Below are positions 37,208 to 47,081 of a DNA stretch of 64,000 nt, piece by piece. The stretch spans positions 124,001-188,000 of the forward strand of contig CAZPDP010000002.1 in NCBI GenBank assembly GCA_964585385.1, given 5' to 3'. Made by a program: the position numbers and the translations under genes. This stretch comes from JAGXLC01 sp964585385 (lineage in GTDB: Bacteria; Bacteroidota; Bacteroidia; Bacteroidales; UBA12077). The first letter of the stretch is position 1. Every line of letters begins with the position of its first letter. Under the pieces are notes generated by a model. It was given only the letters and a program-made list of their open reading frames with translations. It had not been told where the DNA came from and made no database searches.

Positions 37208-39283
37208 ATGAAACTCAAAAATTTTATTATCCCGTTTCTTTCCAGTTTATTTTTTGTGAATGTTTCGATGGGTCAAACCGATAGTTTTAATTCTTCGGAA
37301 CAATATTCCCGTTTTGTCAAAAAGCAGATGGATATTGAACAAATCCCCGGACTTTCTGTGGGGGTTCAATATGGTGATTTTGAATGGAGCAAAGGATATG
37401 GGTACATAGATCTTGAAAATGAAGTGAAGACTAATTCAGAGGCAGCTTACCGCCTGGCTTCCAATACGAAATCCATGACGGCAGTTGCTATTTTGCAATT
37501 GTATGAAGACAATAAGCTCGATCTGGATGATCCTGTCCGAAAATATGTTCCGTATTTTCCCAGAAAAGAATGGGGGGTTACCATCAGACAAGTAATGGGA
37601 CATATCGGAGGTATAAGTCATTACAAAGATTATGAAAAGGAAGGACATATTAAAGAACCCAAAGACACCCGGGAGGCTGTTGAGATTTTTGATGATTTTG
37701 AACTTTTAGCGGAACCCGGAACAGAATATAATTATTCCAGCTACGGATACAATTTGTTAGGGGCTGTTATTGAAGGTGCTGCTAAAAAGCCATTTGGCCA
37801 GTTTGTGAATGAAAATATCTGGCAACCGCTTAATATGAATAATACTTATATGGATGTGTCGAAAGAAATTCTTCCCAACAGGGCACAAGGGTACCGACTC
37901 ATTTTCGGGAAGTTATATAATTCGGAATACGTTGATATCACCAGCCGGTTTGCTGCCGGGGGGACCTTGTCAACTGTTCCGGATCTGCTTAAATATGCCC
38001 GTGGGTTGAATCAAAGCAAGGTACTTTCAGATAACAGCGTGGAGATGATGGAAACTTCCATGAGCACAACTAACGGTAAACTTACTGATTATGGGATGGG
38101 TTGGAGGATTGAACCGGTCAATGGTCATTTTATGGCTTATCATACAGGGGGACAGCCCGAAACCCGGACAATTTTGATAAGATTCCCGGCAATGGAACTG
38201 AATATTGCTTGTGCTTACAACCTGGAAGGGGGCAATCTATATGCTTTCCCGAGGAGGCTCTATCAGTTTTTGAAAAAGGAAAACTGGAATATCAAACCTT
38301 ATACCACAAATGAATACGATAAAGCTCTTATTGATGGCTTATGGGATGTGTATAACTATGGTCTTGCCTATTATGAAAGGCATGAAAATGAGATGCCCGG
38401 CACAGAAGAGAAACTTAAAAAGATGTTTATGTTCCTCAACCGTACGCTTAATCCGGATTCCTTAAACACCAACTTTGAAGAAATCCGCGCAAAAATTAAT
38501 CTCGGGCGTCATCCAAGAGCCCATCAGGCCTATGTCAGAATTGGCTCTTTTATGGCAGAAAAGCTTGCGGAAGCAAATGGAAAGGAGAGCCTTGACAAAT
38601 ACCATAAGAACGGAGCACTTCCTTTCTTTGAGGATTATATAAAGCTGAGCCGGACATTTCAGGATACTGCGTACCACATCAATGAAGCGATGAAGAAGAA
38701 AATTATGCAATACAACAACGACTGGAGCAATAGCTGGAATGACTATACAAGAATGCTGTGGTTTGCTCCGTTTGAAAAGCCGGATGATAAACTAGATAAA
38801 CTTGCAGGTCTGTTTGAAGAAAAATCGATTTACCCTGACTTTACGACTCAGATTGCCCAGGCATTATGGAAAGGAGCTTTAAAGACCAGCCCGGATAAAT
38901 ATCTTCCGGCGGCCAAAAAGTTTACAGCTTTATATCCTGAATCTGCTGTACCGCAAATGATTCTGGCTAACCTCTATGTCCTGAAAGGGAAGAAGGATGA
39001 AGTCACTCAGGCGCTTGACAATGCTATGCGGGCGGATGTTGACAGGTATGTTTTAGAAGCCGGGAGATTAAATTATTATGCAGAACAACTTTTCAGAGAA
39101 GATAAAATGGATCTTGCCCTAATGTATCTGGAAGTGGTGCAAAGTTTTTATCCTGAGAATGGTACCCTTGAGGATACCAAAGGAGATATTTTTCTTGAAA
39201 AAAGCCGACGTGCATTCCGGAATGCACTTGATTTGGATCCGACTCTTCAAGATACCTGGGAACGACTAAAGGAAATTGAGTGA
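37208..39283 (+). CDS. Exported serine hydrolase (beta-lactamase/PBP4-like) with C-terminal helical repeats
   Basis: 691 residues with a signal peptide (FIIPFLSSLFFVNVSMGQ). Residues 25-350 form a class C beta-lactamase-type domain: SxxK is Ser85-Lys88 (SNTK), the second motif is YSS (176-178) and the third HTGGQ. The remaining ~330 residues are helical, with TPR-like packing near the end (MILANLYVLKGKKDEVTQALDNAM, split across helices; LYPESAVP). These enzymes are usually esterases or D-aminopeptidases and rarely true beta-lactamases. The exact substrate is unknown. Monocistronic. Confidence 0.85.
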   Translation: MKLKNFIIPFLSSLFFVNVSMGQTDSFNSSEQYSRFVKKQMDIEQIPGLSVGVQYGDFEWSKGYGYIDLENEVKTNSEAAYRLASNTKSMTAVAILQLYEDNKLDLDDPVRKYVPYFPRKEWGVTIRQVMGHIGGISHYKDYEKEGHIKEPKDTREAVEIFDDFELLAEPGTEYNYSSYGYNLLGAVIEGAAKKPFGQFVNENIWQPLNMNNTYMDVSKEILPNRAQGYRLIFGKLYNSEYVDITSRFAAGGTLSTVPDLLKYARGLNQSKVLSDNSVEMMETSMSTTNGKLTDYGMGWRIEPVNGHFMAYHTGGQPETRTILIRFPAMELNIACAYNLEGGNLYAFPRRLYQFLKKENWNIKPYTTNEYDKALIDGLWDVYNYGLAYYERHENEMPGTEEKLKKMFMFLNRTLNPDSLNTNFEEIRAKINLGRHPRAHQAYVRIGSFMAEKLAEANGKESLDKYHKNGALPFFEDYIKLSRTFQDTAYHINEAMKKKIMQYNNDWSNSWNDYTRMLWFAPFEKPDDKLDKLAGLFEEKSIYPDFTTQIAQALWKGALKTSPDKYLPAAKKFTALYPESAVPQMILANLYVLKGKKDEVTQALDNAMRADVDRYVLEAGRLNYYAEQLFREDKMDLALMYLEVVQSFYPENGTLEDTKGDIFLEKSRRAFRNALDLDPTLQDTWERLKEIE

Positions 39284-39349
39284 ATAAACTGAAAAGAAAA
39301 GAGGATGAGTTGGTGTTTAGAAAAACAGGAATGGAGGAATAAAAAATTA

Positions 39350-39874
39350 TTACTGGTTCCTGTTTTTATTTTTCTCCTGATTTTGCCGGTTGTTTTTTAG
39401 CTGATTGTAAAGTCTTTCCTGCTTCCTGATATCATCGCAAAAAGTACAATAGCCTATAAATGGACAATTGGTCTCGTCATAATTGCAAAATTCTATTTTA
39501 TTCTCTCCCATCCCCAAATAAACCTGTTCGCTGGCCCAAACCTTTTTCAGATGCGGATATTTTAGCCGGTCGGGCAATTCGTCCGGGAATTCAGGGTGGA
39601 AATTCCAAATATTCATCAATTCTATCATAATCTTACTTAATTCGGCTTTTTCCTCTGAAGTAAGAAGATTCTCTGCGGGGAGCACTTCCGATGGTATTCC
39701 AACAATATCTTCCAGCTTGATAGGATTGCCATAACAGCTTGCTCTGAAGCTAAAAGCATTTTTACCCATGTAGGAGGAAGACTTTTCACCAGTATCGAGT
39801 TTTTGTTTGAGTCGTTTGGACAACCGGACAGCCTCTTTCATTTCATTGATTAACTCACTAGTGTAACGTCTCAT
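39350..39874 (-). CDS. Hypothetical protein with cysteine cluster
   Basis: 174 residues from ATG 39874, which is preceded by a good AAAGAG ribosome site; an extension to 39916 has poorer support. No signal peptide. The C-terminal third has FCNYDETNCPFIGYCTFCDD, giving Cys spaced C-x7-C-x5-C-x2-C, a pattern that could bind zinc or an iron-sulfur cluster, though no family is recognised. The N-terminal half is helical with ASCYGNPIKL. Ends in an Asn/Gln/Lys tail. Monocistronic. Confidence 0.6.
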   Translation of the reverse strand: MRRYTSELINEMKEAVRLSKRLKQKLDTGEKSSSYMGKNAFSFRASCYGNPIKLEDIVGIPSEVLPAENLLTSEEKAELSKIMIELMNIWNFHPEFPDELPDRLKYPHLKKVWASEQVYLGMGENKIEFCNYDETNCPFIGYCTFCDDIRKQERLYNQLKNNRQNQEKNKNRNQ

Positions 39875-40144
39875 TTTGTACTCTTTAATCGAATAACAAT
39901 AGTAAAAAAAAACCAAAAGGAATTTTTCTATCTGTTATATGGATTTTTGGCAAAATTGTTCACTAAAACTGGAGTAAATTTATAAAAAATTGTTATTTAG
40001 ATAATTGAAATTTTTTTTCAACCGGCCATATTCCTGAACAGATTCAGATTTTGCTGATTTGGCATTCCATTCAGAGAGTTTTACTGAAAAAATATTATTT
40101 CAACGATTTTTTTTCTATTTTGTGCTGTAAAGAGAAAAAAGAAT

Positions 40145-41245
40145 ATGAAATTAAAATACGTACTACCGCTTGGAAGTCCTTTTGGAATTCGTGTGTCAGT
40201 CCACTGGTCTTTTTTATTGCTTGTCGCATGGATTGTATATGTGGATATAGAGCGGGGGCTGGGGCTTGTTCCGATATTGTATTCGATTCTGTTTATTATC
40301 ACCATTTTTATATGTGTGGTAATTCATGAGTTGTCACATTCTCTTACTGCCCGAAAATATGGTATTTCAGCAAAAAGTATTACGCTCTTGCCGATTGGTG
40401 GAGTAGCAGATATGGAAAAGATGCCTGAAGACCCAAAAGAAGAATTCGCTGTATCTATCACCGGGCCTTTATCCAATCTTGTTATAGCGTTTGCGTTATG
40501 GATAATTCTTGCTTCAACCGGTAATTTCGACTTGCAAAGTTATGATTACAGAGCTATAAATAAATCCAATTTTCTGATTGTTTTAACCTTTGCCAATTTT
40601 ATGCTGGCTTTCTTTAATCTGCTTCCTGTTTTTCCAATGGATGGTGGAAGAGTCCTGCGTGCAATACTCAGTATGCAATTACCGCGCGAAAAAGCTACTT
40701 ACATTGCCATGAATATTGGGAAATTCCTGGCTGTTGGATTGGCTTTACTGGGATTGTATCTTAACCCTTTCCTGATTATTATTGCCATTTTTGTTTTTAT
40801 AGGGGCTCAGCGCGAATATGAGATGATCCGGTACACATCCGTACTCAAAGGCTATAAAGTAAAGCATAATCTCATCAAAGAATATACACCCCTGCACCCT
40901 GATGATTCCATTCAAAAAGCTGTGGATATACTCCTCAGTACACCGGAAGAACGGTTTGTAGTAGCTGAAGACAAACAGATAAGAGGAGTTCTGACAAGAA
41001 ATGATATCATAGAAGGGTTGATGAAATATGACAGGGACATGGAAATCTCTCTAATAATGAATAAAGAGGTTACAGTTTTTAGTGAAGATACTCCCCTGCA
41101 GGAAGCCTATGAAAAGATGCGGAATAAACAAATTACGATGGCGCCGGTAGTTGACAGGGCTGGCTGCTTAACCGGAATCATTGATATGGTAAATATTAAT
41201 GAATTTCTTATGGTAAAAGGCGCAAGAAAAGGAGCCGGTGTATGA
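40145..41245 (+). CDS. M50 site-2 protease-like metallopeptidase with CBS domains
   Basis: 366 residues. An N-terminal six-helix membrane core holds the zinc motif HELSH (61-65) and the third ligand in FFNLLPVFPMDGGR (Asp166). A pair of CBS domains (about 245-360) follows, with ENK..RGVLTRNDIIEG and LTGIIDMVNINEFL. It is the SpoIVFB-type group with CBS domains, whose members cleave membrane-bound substrates and may respond to adenylates. No regulator or anti-sigma partner is adjacent, so the substrate is unknown. Monocistronic, convergent with ndh. Confidence 0.9.
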   Translation: MKLKYVLPLGSPFGIRVSVHWSFLLLVAWIVYVDIERGLGLVPILYSILFIITIFICVVIHELSHSLTARKYGISAKSITLLPIGGVADMEKMPEDPKEEFAVSITGPLSNLVIAFALWIILASTGNFDLQSYDYRAINKSNFLIVLTFANFMLAFFNLLPVFPMDGGRVLRAILSMQLPREKATYIAMNIGKFLAVGLALLGLYLNPFLIIIAIFVFIGAQREYEMIRYTSVLKGYKVKHNLIKEYTPLHPDDSIQKAVDILLSTPEERFVVAEDKQIRGVLTRNDIIEGLMKYDRDMEISLIMNKEVTVFSEDTPLQEAYEKMRNKQITMAPVVDRAGCLTGIIDMVNINEFLMVKGARKGAGV

Positions 41246-41271
41246 ATGGTGAAAACTACAATTCGTGAATT

Positions 41272-42609
41272 CTAATTGTTAGATTTGAATGCAGGTTTGA
41301 ATTTTCTAATTATGAGTCGTGTACCCCTGTCGTATGTGAAGTAATTGTATACCCAGTTACCAAAAACTACAATTTTATTTCTTAATCCATAGATGGAAAA
41401 TAGGTGTACAAACATCCAGATGAGCCATGCGAAGAAACCACCAAAACTGAGGTTTGCGGGCAAATCGACGACTGCCTTATTACGGCCGATAGTGGCCATA
41501 GTTCCTTTTTCTTTGTAAATAAAAGGTTTCGGATTTTTACCTTTTAATTCTTTTTTTATGTTTTGAGCCAGGTTTTTTGCCTGCTGAATGGCAACGGGTG
41601 CCAGCATCGGGTGACCTTCAGGATATTTTGAAGTTTTCATCAGTGCGACATCACCCATTGCAAATGCATTATTAAAACCTTCCACCCTGTTAAATTCATC
41701 TACAAGAATTCTGTGGTTTTCAATGGATCCTTCAGGGAGGCCATTAATAATATTGCCTTTCACACCAGAAGTCCAAATGACTGTTTGGGTTTCAACGTGT
41801 TCCCCGGAGCTCAGTTTAGTGTACCGGCCATCAAATGATTCGACCAGGGTGTTTAGCTTCACCTCAACACCAAATTTCTTCAGATAACGCAAAGCTCGTT
41901 CTGATGATTTCCTTCTCATGCTTCCCAAAAGCCTTGACTGACCTTCCACCAAATATATCTGCATTTTGGAAATATCCAGTTCAGGATAATCATTGGGTAG
42001 AACGCTTTTTTTTAGTTCACCCAGTGCCCCGGCCAACTCAACTCCTGTTGGACCACCTCCGGCAACAACAATATTCATGTATTGCTTCAACTTTTCATTA
42101 TTTTCCGTATTTACTGCTGCTTCAAAATTCTGAAGGATATGATGGCGTAAATCAAGTGCATGAGGAATCTGCTTTAATGGAAAAGTATTGTTCAATATCG
42201 ATTCAATTCCATAATAATTCGTCCGTGAACCTGAGGCTATAACCAGGTAATCGTATGAAAGGGGGCCGATTTCTGTTTCAATGCTTTTCTGGGTGGGGTT
42301 TATTTTTTGAACCTTAGCCATTCGAAAATAAATGTTCAGATTGGGCTCAAGTTGCTTTCGCAATGGACCGGCAATAGAATCAGGCTCAAGTCCGGCTGTT
42401 GCAACCTGGTATAAAAGGGGTTGAAAAGTATGGTAATTGTTCCTGTCGAAGAGAACAATCTGCAAGTTTTCTTTTCTTAGTAAATAAGCCAGTTTAATTC
42501 CGGCAAAACCTCCTCCAATAATTACCAGTCTTGGATTTCCGGTGCCGGGTATTCTCATTTTATTCATATTCCCGCTTTTTTCAATTTCTTTTCCCAATAG
42601 TGATAACAT
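41272..42609 (-). CDS. ndh: Type II NADH dehydrogenase (NDH-2 family)
   Basis: 445 residues (a start at 42567 would give 431). Two Rossmann motifs: VIIGGGFAGIKLAY for FAD and VAGGGPTGVELAG for NADH. Also QPLLYQVATAGLEP near residue 65 and GDVALM with the FAD ribityl Asp. A hydrophobic C-terminal segment (FFAWLIWMFVHLFSIYGLRNKI) provides membrane attachment, as in peripheral NDH-2 enzymes. It passes electrons from NADH to quinone without proton pumping. Could feed the reductase operon at 59-62 kb, but that is only inference. Confidence 0.92.
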   Translation of the reverse strand: MLSLLGKEIEKSGNMNKMRIPGTGNPRLVIIGGGFAGIKLAYLLRKENLQIVLFDRNNYHTFQPLLYQVATAGLEPDSIAGPLRKQLEPNLNIYFRMAKVQKINPTQKSIETEIGPLSYDYLVIASGSRTNYYGIESILNNTFPLKQIPHALDLRHHILQNFEAAVNTENNEKLKQYMNIVVAGGGPTGVELAGALGELKKSVLPNDYPELDISKMQIYLVEGQSRLLGSMRRKSSERALRYLKKFGVEVKLNTLVESFDGRYTKLSSGEHVETQTVIWTSGVKGNIINGLPEGSIENHRILVDEFNRVEGFNNAFAMGDVALMKTSKYPEGHPMLAPVAIQQAKNLAQNIKKELKGKNPKPFIYKEKGTMATIGRNKAVVDLPANLSFGGFFAWLIWMFVHLFSIYGLRNKIVVFGNWVYNYFTYDRGTRLIIRKFKPAFKSNN

Positions 42610-42833
42610 TTATTATGCTTTTATGTTGAATGAAATCAGAACCGGATGCGACCGGCTCATTTCTGCAAAGCAGAATGATGAATTATATATAAATATGGCT
42701 GCTTTTATTTTAGAAGCTTTCGATCCTCTATTTTCATCTTATTCCTATTCTGTTTGAGATTTTTCCAAACCATTCCAATTTTATTTGTTAATATTACGTT
42801 TTAAAATTTTGTAAACTATTTATATTTGGATTG

Positions 42834-43295
42834 ATGAAAAAGAGTGTTTTAAGTTCTATAAAAGACAACATTATTATATTATCTATCTCCCTGATTCTGG
42901 GAGCAGGAATTGGCTCTGTTGTTACATATTTTATTGAAGAAAAGAAGGTGGAATTTTGGAAAGACCGGTTTGTTGAGGCCAACGAACTCAATCAATCGCT
43001 GAAAAAGGAAAAAGAACGTTTCGATAAGCAGAAGGAAGAACTGATCGAGGAAAATAAGGAGCTTCGAAAAGATTTAGCAGTTACTATCCTTTCCAGTGTT
43101 CGCTCTAATTATTATAATTTGAAAGCTCTGAAAACTGAAAATTATAACAAGCAAATGTATTTCAATGAAATGGAATACAGGGCCAACCTTGTACCCCGCG
43201 CCATTGGTAAAAAGTGGGATCTGAATATTCTGCAGCCTCAATATAACAGAGAATTGCAGCATATAATTGATTCTCTCCAGCAAAATAAAAAGTGA
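42834..43295 (+). CDS. Hypothetical membrane-anchored coiled-coil protein
   Basis: 153 residues. One N-terminal membrane helix (IIILSISLILGAGIGSVVTYF, in two parts, about residues 13-32) then a strong coiled coil rich in Lys/Glu (about 40-90). The C-terminal region has DLNILQPQYNRELQHII. No known domain. The ATG at 42834 is preceded in frame by a TTG; ATG preferred. A TATATTTG 13-6 bp before it resembles a -7 element but would leave no leader. Confidence 0.5.
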   Translation: MKKSVLSSIKDNIIILSISLILGAGIGSVVTYFIEEKKVEFWKDRFVEANELNQSLKKEKERFDKQKEELIEENKELRKDLAVTILSSVRSNYYNLKALKTENYNKQMYFNEMEYRANLVPRAIGKKWDLNILQPQYNRELQHIIDSLQQNKK

Positions 43296-43308
43296 TTCAT
43301 TCTGTATT

Positions 43309-43887
43309 TTAAACCAGGTCACATGCTTCGGGAGGCATCCAGTGGGCTGCTTTACCATCCCATTTGACGTTACACCCAATCGGGTTGGTCAGGGGTACGG
43401 TTATTTCTTTACCGTCCAGGTATTCCTGTAAAGCCCGTTCCAGGTCATTCTGGTTCATTTTGGTTGCATCCAGGGGGTTGTCTACGCCCCTGCCGGTATA
43501 GATAAGCTCCCTGTCCTCGTTAAATACAAAGAAGTGGGGAGTTCTGAGAGCACCGTATGCTTGGGCTGTTTCCTGGGTTTCGTCATGCAGGTAGAGCCAG
43601 GGAAACTGGTATTTATTCATGCGGCTGACCATATTTTCAAAGCTGTCATCCGGAACAGTGTTGGAACTGTTGGAATTTATACCGATAAACTTCACCCCCT
43701 GGCGAATGAATTTTTCTGCTGTACGGCGGGTGACTTCGTCCGAACCTTTTACATAAGGGCAGTGGTTGCAGGTGAAAAATACGACCAGTAAAGGATCTTT
43801 AAAATCTTCGAGTTTGTAAATCTTTCCGTCTGTTGCTTTTAGTTCAAAGTGAGGAGCTTTTTCTCCGAGTTGCAGTGTAAATGCCAT
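43309..43887 (-). CDS. Thioredoxin-fold protein (AhpC/TSA-like, CNHC motif), cytoplasmic
   Basis: 192 residues without signal peptide. Redoxin features: APHFELKATDGKIYKLEDFK, the dithiol motif FFTCNHCPYVKG and GALRTPHFFVF. It is the cytoplasmic paralogue of the exported protein at 32290. The C-terminus has the segment NPIGCNVKWDGKAAHWMPPEA, typical of this group. Likely a thioredoxin-like peroxide or disulfide reductase; substrate unknown. Monocistronic, stop only 13 bp from the convergent coiled-coil gene. Confidence 0.85.
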   Translation of the reverse strand: MAFTLQLGEKAPHFELKATDGKIYKLEDFKDPLLVVFFTCNHCPYVKGSDEVTRRTAEKFIRQGVKFIGINSNSSNTVPDDSFENMVSRMNKYQFPWLYLHDETQETAQAYGALRTPHFFVFNEDRELIYTGRGVDNPLDATKMNQNDLERALQEYLDGKEITVPLTNPIGCNVKWDGKAAHWMPPEACDLV

Positions 43888-43947
43888 AACGTTAGTTTTC
43901 TAAAAGGAACAAAATTGACGGTTCCTTTGTTTAAAATGTATTCTTTG

Positions 43948-46900
43948 TCAGAAATTGAACTGGTCTGCGATTCTTGAGGGATTCAACAGGTCAAATTTTA
44001 TGTAAAACCTGATTTTTTCACCGTAGGTTGCTGAATAAAAATCGGATGTTTTTTTTAGATTTTGTGAACTCAGCACTGGAAAATATACATCCACAATGTT
44101 CAGGAACGAAAGTTTTAAGCCGCTTTCCCAGGCCCAACTCTTATTGTCAAGCGTTACCGGTGAATCTTTCATTTTCCCAAATGCACCCATTCCGGCATAG
44201 GCGAAAATCGGAATCTCCTCAATCAGCGGAAGAGAAGATTCAAGGTTGACAGACGCAAGCCAGTCTTGCGTTATGCCTAATGGTGAATACAAGGCAAAGC
44301 CGCCATCTTTGGGGTAATACTGTTGAGTGAATATTCTGATGGCATTCCCGTATTGCGGAGGTTCAAAACGTCCCAGGTAAGTTCCTTCATATAAATAGTC
44401 GTTTAATCCGCTTTGTCCGCTTAGATAAAATGCATAATTCCAGGCAAGATCTTCGGGCTTCCTGAGAAAAGATCCGCCAAAAAGCCGGATGGTAAGTCCT
44501 TCATTAAGATAGTAGGATATTTTGTATTCTCCTTCAAGCCATGATTTTATATAGCCTTTCCCGGCTTCCAGGTTTGCTGAAAATTCATACGGGTTGATGC
44601 TTTTTTTCAAGTTGCTTTGAATGAATGAAGCCCGTATGAAATTGTTGAAAGATAATTCCTGGTTTTCTCTTTTCAGTATTCGGTCTTCAATGATCTTCAC
44701 GTCTGTAACATGAAAAGCCTCAAGCTTGATGCGGTTTGTTGCAGATTGGTGATTTTTGTTAAAATCCAGCTTGATGCCGGAATGAATCTTCTGGTATTGC
44801 CCAGGGTAAATGTCTGAAATGCTGAATGTTTTGCCTGAGAAACTCAGCTGTATCCTATTAAACAGGTTTTGAGGATAAAAGTTGAAGTTCATATATCCTG
44901 TCCCTGCAAATGAACTGTTTCCTGTACTGAAGAACGGTGCAAGATAATAATCAAATTTATCGGGAGGAAATGGTGCGTCATAAAGCAAAAGACCGGGCAT
45001 CATTTTATCGTAGAAGTTCCAGCCCAGTGCCGGGAAATAATGGATCTGCGTATATTCAGGACTCTTGAAAAGACCGGCAAAGTTTACTTTCAAAGGTTCA
45101 ACCTTTTTCAGCACTCCTTTTGTTCTGATTCTGTTGTTGCGCCTGTATAGTTCAAGCATTTTACGGTCCGGATCAATAATGATTTTTTCCGCTTGTTGTT
45201 GAGGTAATTTTATCCATTTTTTTCCTGTAAAACCCTCTTCCCAAATCGAAAAAACGGTTTCTCCCAGCTTGGTTCCTTCCAGGTGAACCGGACCTCCCAC
45301 ATTCCCTTTGTTTTTTATAAGGATTTCATTGTCCTGGTAGCGTTTGACTGAGTAATCCATTTTTTGGCTTGTTTCCATTAATCCATGGAATAGCCAGTCC
45401 AGGTCTTTACCTGTAGTTTCCTCAAAACTGTTTTCAAGGTCCTTCGGATACGGGTGTTTGAAACGCCACTTACTGGTAAATTCCTGCATGACCTCATTAA
45501 AAGCCCTATCACCCAGATAGCTCATTAAGTATTGAAAGGAACGACTGCTTTTACCATACGACATGGTGAAATAATTGGAGCCAAAGAATTGTGTTGAAGC
45601 TGTGTTTAGGGGCTGGTCAAGGTTTTTGCGGGCCCTGAAGAGGTACATTAAATCGTTGATATCTGCAAAACCAAAGGACTGAATGCCTGTTATGGAGGCA
45701 AAAAATTCGCTAAAACCAAATGTTTCATACAATTTCTTTTCTCCCTGGTATTTATGGTTCATATAACGGAATTCACTGAATGTAGTTAATCCTTCATCCA
45801 GAAAAGGATATCGTCTTTCATTGAATCCCAGCATGCCATAAAACCAGTTGTGGGCAATCTCATGGACAAGGATTTCTTCAAATTGCAGGGCTGTGTTGGT
45901 TTCTCCAATAATTGTTATTCCCGGGTATTCCATTCCCTGTCCTGCACCCCCGGGGAAACCTGACACAGCTTTGCAGGTTTTGTAAGGATAATTTCCATAC
46001 CATTTTGAAAAGGCTTTAATGGCACTATTCATGTATTCTGTTGCATTCCGCCATAAACCAGCCTGATCATTCGTATAGAAAGCCCATGTAAGAATTTTCT
46101 CTTTTGAGCCAGGCATTTGGACGGAGTCTTTTGCTACGTGGTACCTTTTGTCAGCAAACCATGCAAAATCATGAGCATTATCCTGTGTAAACCGAATCGT
46201 TTTCAATTCATCCGATGATAGTGGGATTTCCATTTCACCGGGATTATAATTCAAGGTACGCTTTGTCTGTTCTGCCTTTTGGTTTAACCACTTTTTTTCT
46301 TCCTTACTTTGTATTGAGCCGGAGGCGGCCACAACATAGTTTTTTGGTAATGTTATGGTTACATCAAACGACCCAAATTCAGAGTAAAATTCACCCATAT
46401 CCAGATAGGGCATAGGATGCCATCCTTTGTGATCGTATACTGCAGGTTTGGGAAACCACTGGGTGATTTTATAGGCCTGTCCCATATGGCCCATCCGGGA
46501 AGTAACCGCATGAGGGATTTTGACACGAAAAGGGGTGGTAATGGTTATGGTTTCACCGCTTTGCAAGGGATCGTTTAAAATAATTTTGCATATATCCTGG
46601 TGTTTGGGATGAAATTCCCATTTTACATTTTTTCCGTTCACCTGGAAATTTAATGAATCAATAAAACCTCTCTGGGATTCCATTTTAAACAGGCTTTGCC
46701 TGCCCGCAACTCTGAATTGCTCTTTTGCAAGGGCGGTTTGGTTGTTTTTATATGCATTTGGCCAGAGGTGAAAATACAGAAAATCAAGCTCCTCCGGTGA
46801 ATTGTTGGTATATTGTATTTTTTCATGCCCGGTCAGGAAATGCCTCTGGTCATCAAGTGTAACATGGATGGTATAATCCACTTCCTGCTGAAAGTATTCC

Positions 46901-46965
46901 TGACCGGAAAGGCTGGTAGAATAGATTAGAAGAATCAATATGAGCGGAGGAATCAATCTGTTCAT
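43948..46965 (-). CDS. M1 metallopeptidase with C-terminal beta-barrel-like region
   Basis: 1005 residues with signal peptide (LILILLIYSTSLSGQ). An M1 N-domain and catalytic domain span about 25-560: GGAGQGMEYPGI replaces the GAMEN exopeptidase motif, and the zinc motif HEIAH (368-372) has the third ligand Glu391 after exactly 18 residues. From about 650 the sequence is rich in alternating aromatic/polar strands (GYMNFNFYPQ, LEGEYKISYYLNEGLTIRLF) and ends in Phe, as in outer-membrane beta-barrels. I infer an outer-membrane-tethered peptidase. Monocistronic, followed by a hairpin. Confidence 0.9.
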   Translation of the reverse strand: MNRLIPPLILILLIYSTSLSGQEYFQQEVDYTIHVTLDDQRHFLTGHEKIQYTNNSPEELDFLYFHLWPNAYKNNQTALAKEQFRVAGRQSLFKMESQRGFIDSLNFQVNGKNVKWEFHPKHQDICKIILNDPLQSGETITITTPFRVKIPHAVTSRMGHMGQAYKITQWFPKPAVYDHKGWHPMPYLDMGEFYSEFGSFDVTITLPKNYVVAASGSIQSKEEKKWLNQKAEQTKRTLNYNPGEMEIPLSSDELKTIRFTQDNAHDFAWFADKRYHVAKDSVQMPGSKEKILTWAFYTNDQAGLWRNATEYMNSAIKAFSKWYGNYPYKTCKAVSGFPGGAGQGMEYPGITIIGETNTALQFEEILVHEIAHNWFYGMLGFNERRYPFLDEGLTTFSEFRYMNHKYQGEKKLYETFGFSEFFASITGIQSFGFADINDLMYLFRARKNLDQPLNTASTQFFGSNYFTMSYGKSSRSFQYLMSYLGDRAFNEVMQEFTSKWRFKHPYPKDLENSFEETTGKDLDWLFHGLMETSQKMDYSVKRYQDNEILIKNKGNVGGPVHLEGTKLGETVFSIWEEGFTGKKWIKLPQQQAEKIIIDPDRKMLELYRRNNRIRTKGVLKKVEPLKVNFAGLFKSPEYTQIHYFPALGWNFYDKMMPGLLLYDAPFPPDKFDYYLAPFFSTGNSSFAGTGYMNFNFYPQNLFNRIQLSFSGKTFSISDIYPGQYQKIHSGIKLDFNKNHQSATNRIKLEAFHVTDVKIIEDRILKRENQELSFNNFIRASFIQSNLKKSINPYEFSANLEAGKGYIKSWLEGEYKISYYLNEGLTIRLFGGSFLRKPEDLAWNYAFYLSGQSGLNDYLYEGTYLGRFEPPQYGNAIRIFTQQYYPKDGGFALYSPLGITQDWLASVNLESSLPLIEEIPIFAYAGMGAFGKMKDSPVTLDNKSWAWESGLKLSFLNIVDVYFPVLSSQNLKKTSDFYSATYGEKIRFYIKFDLLNPSRIADQFNF

Positions 46966-47045
46966 TCAATGCAGGGATTAAAATGCTTATTTAACACTAG
47001 AAACGAAAATACGAAAAAATGAAGTATTAAAATCCGGATATAACG

Positions 47046-47078
47046 ATCATTCTGAAACCTTTTCGGTCTCAGAATGAT
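47046..47078. terminator. Hairpin between DUF1684 and M1 peptidase genes
   Basis: ATCATTCTGA (47046-47055) pairs with TCAGAATGAT (47069-47078), extended inward by ACC/GGT with one mismatch, loop TTTTC. On the minus strand it follows the DUF1684 stop; the T-tract is weak, so termination strength is uncertain. Confidence 0.6.
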
Positions 47079-47081
47079 TTA

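Noticed and set aside
37208..39283. Beta-lactamase resistance gene
   Set aside because: The SxxK fold is shared with esterases and D-aminopeptidases; nothing in the sequence marks antibiotic hydrolysis, and the C-terminal extension is unlike resistance enzymes.
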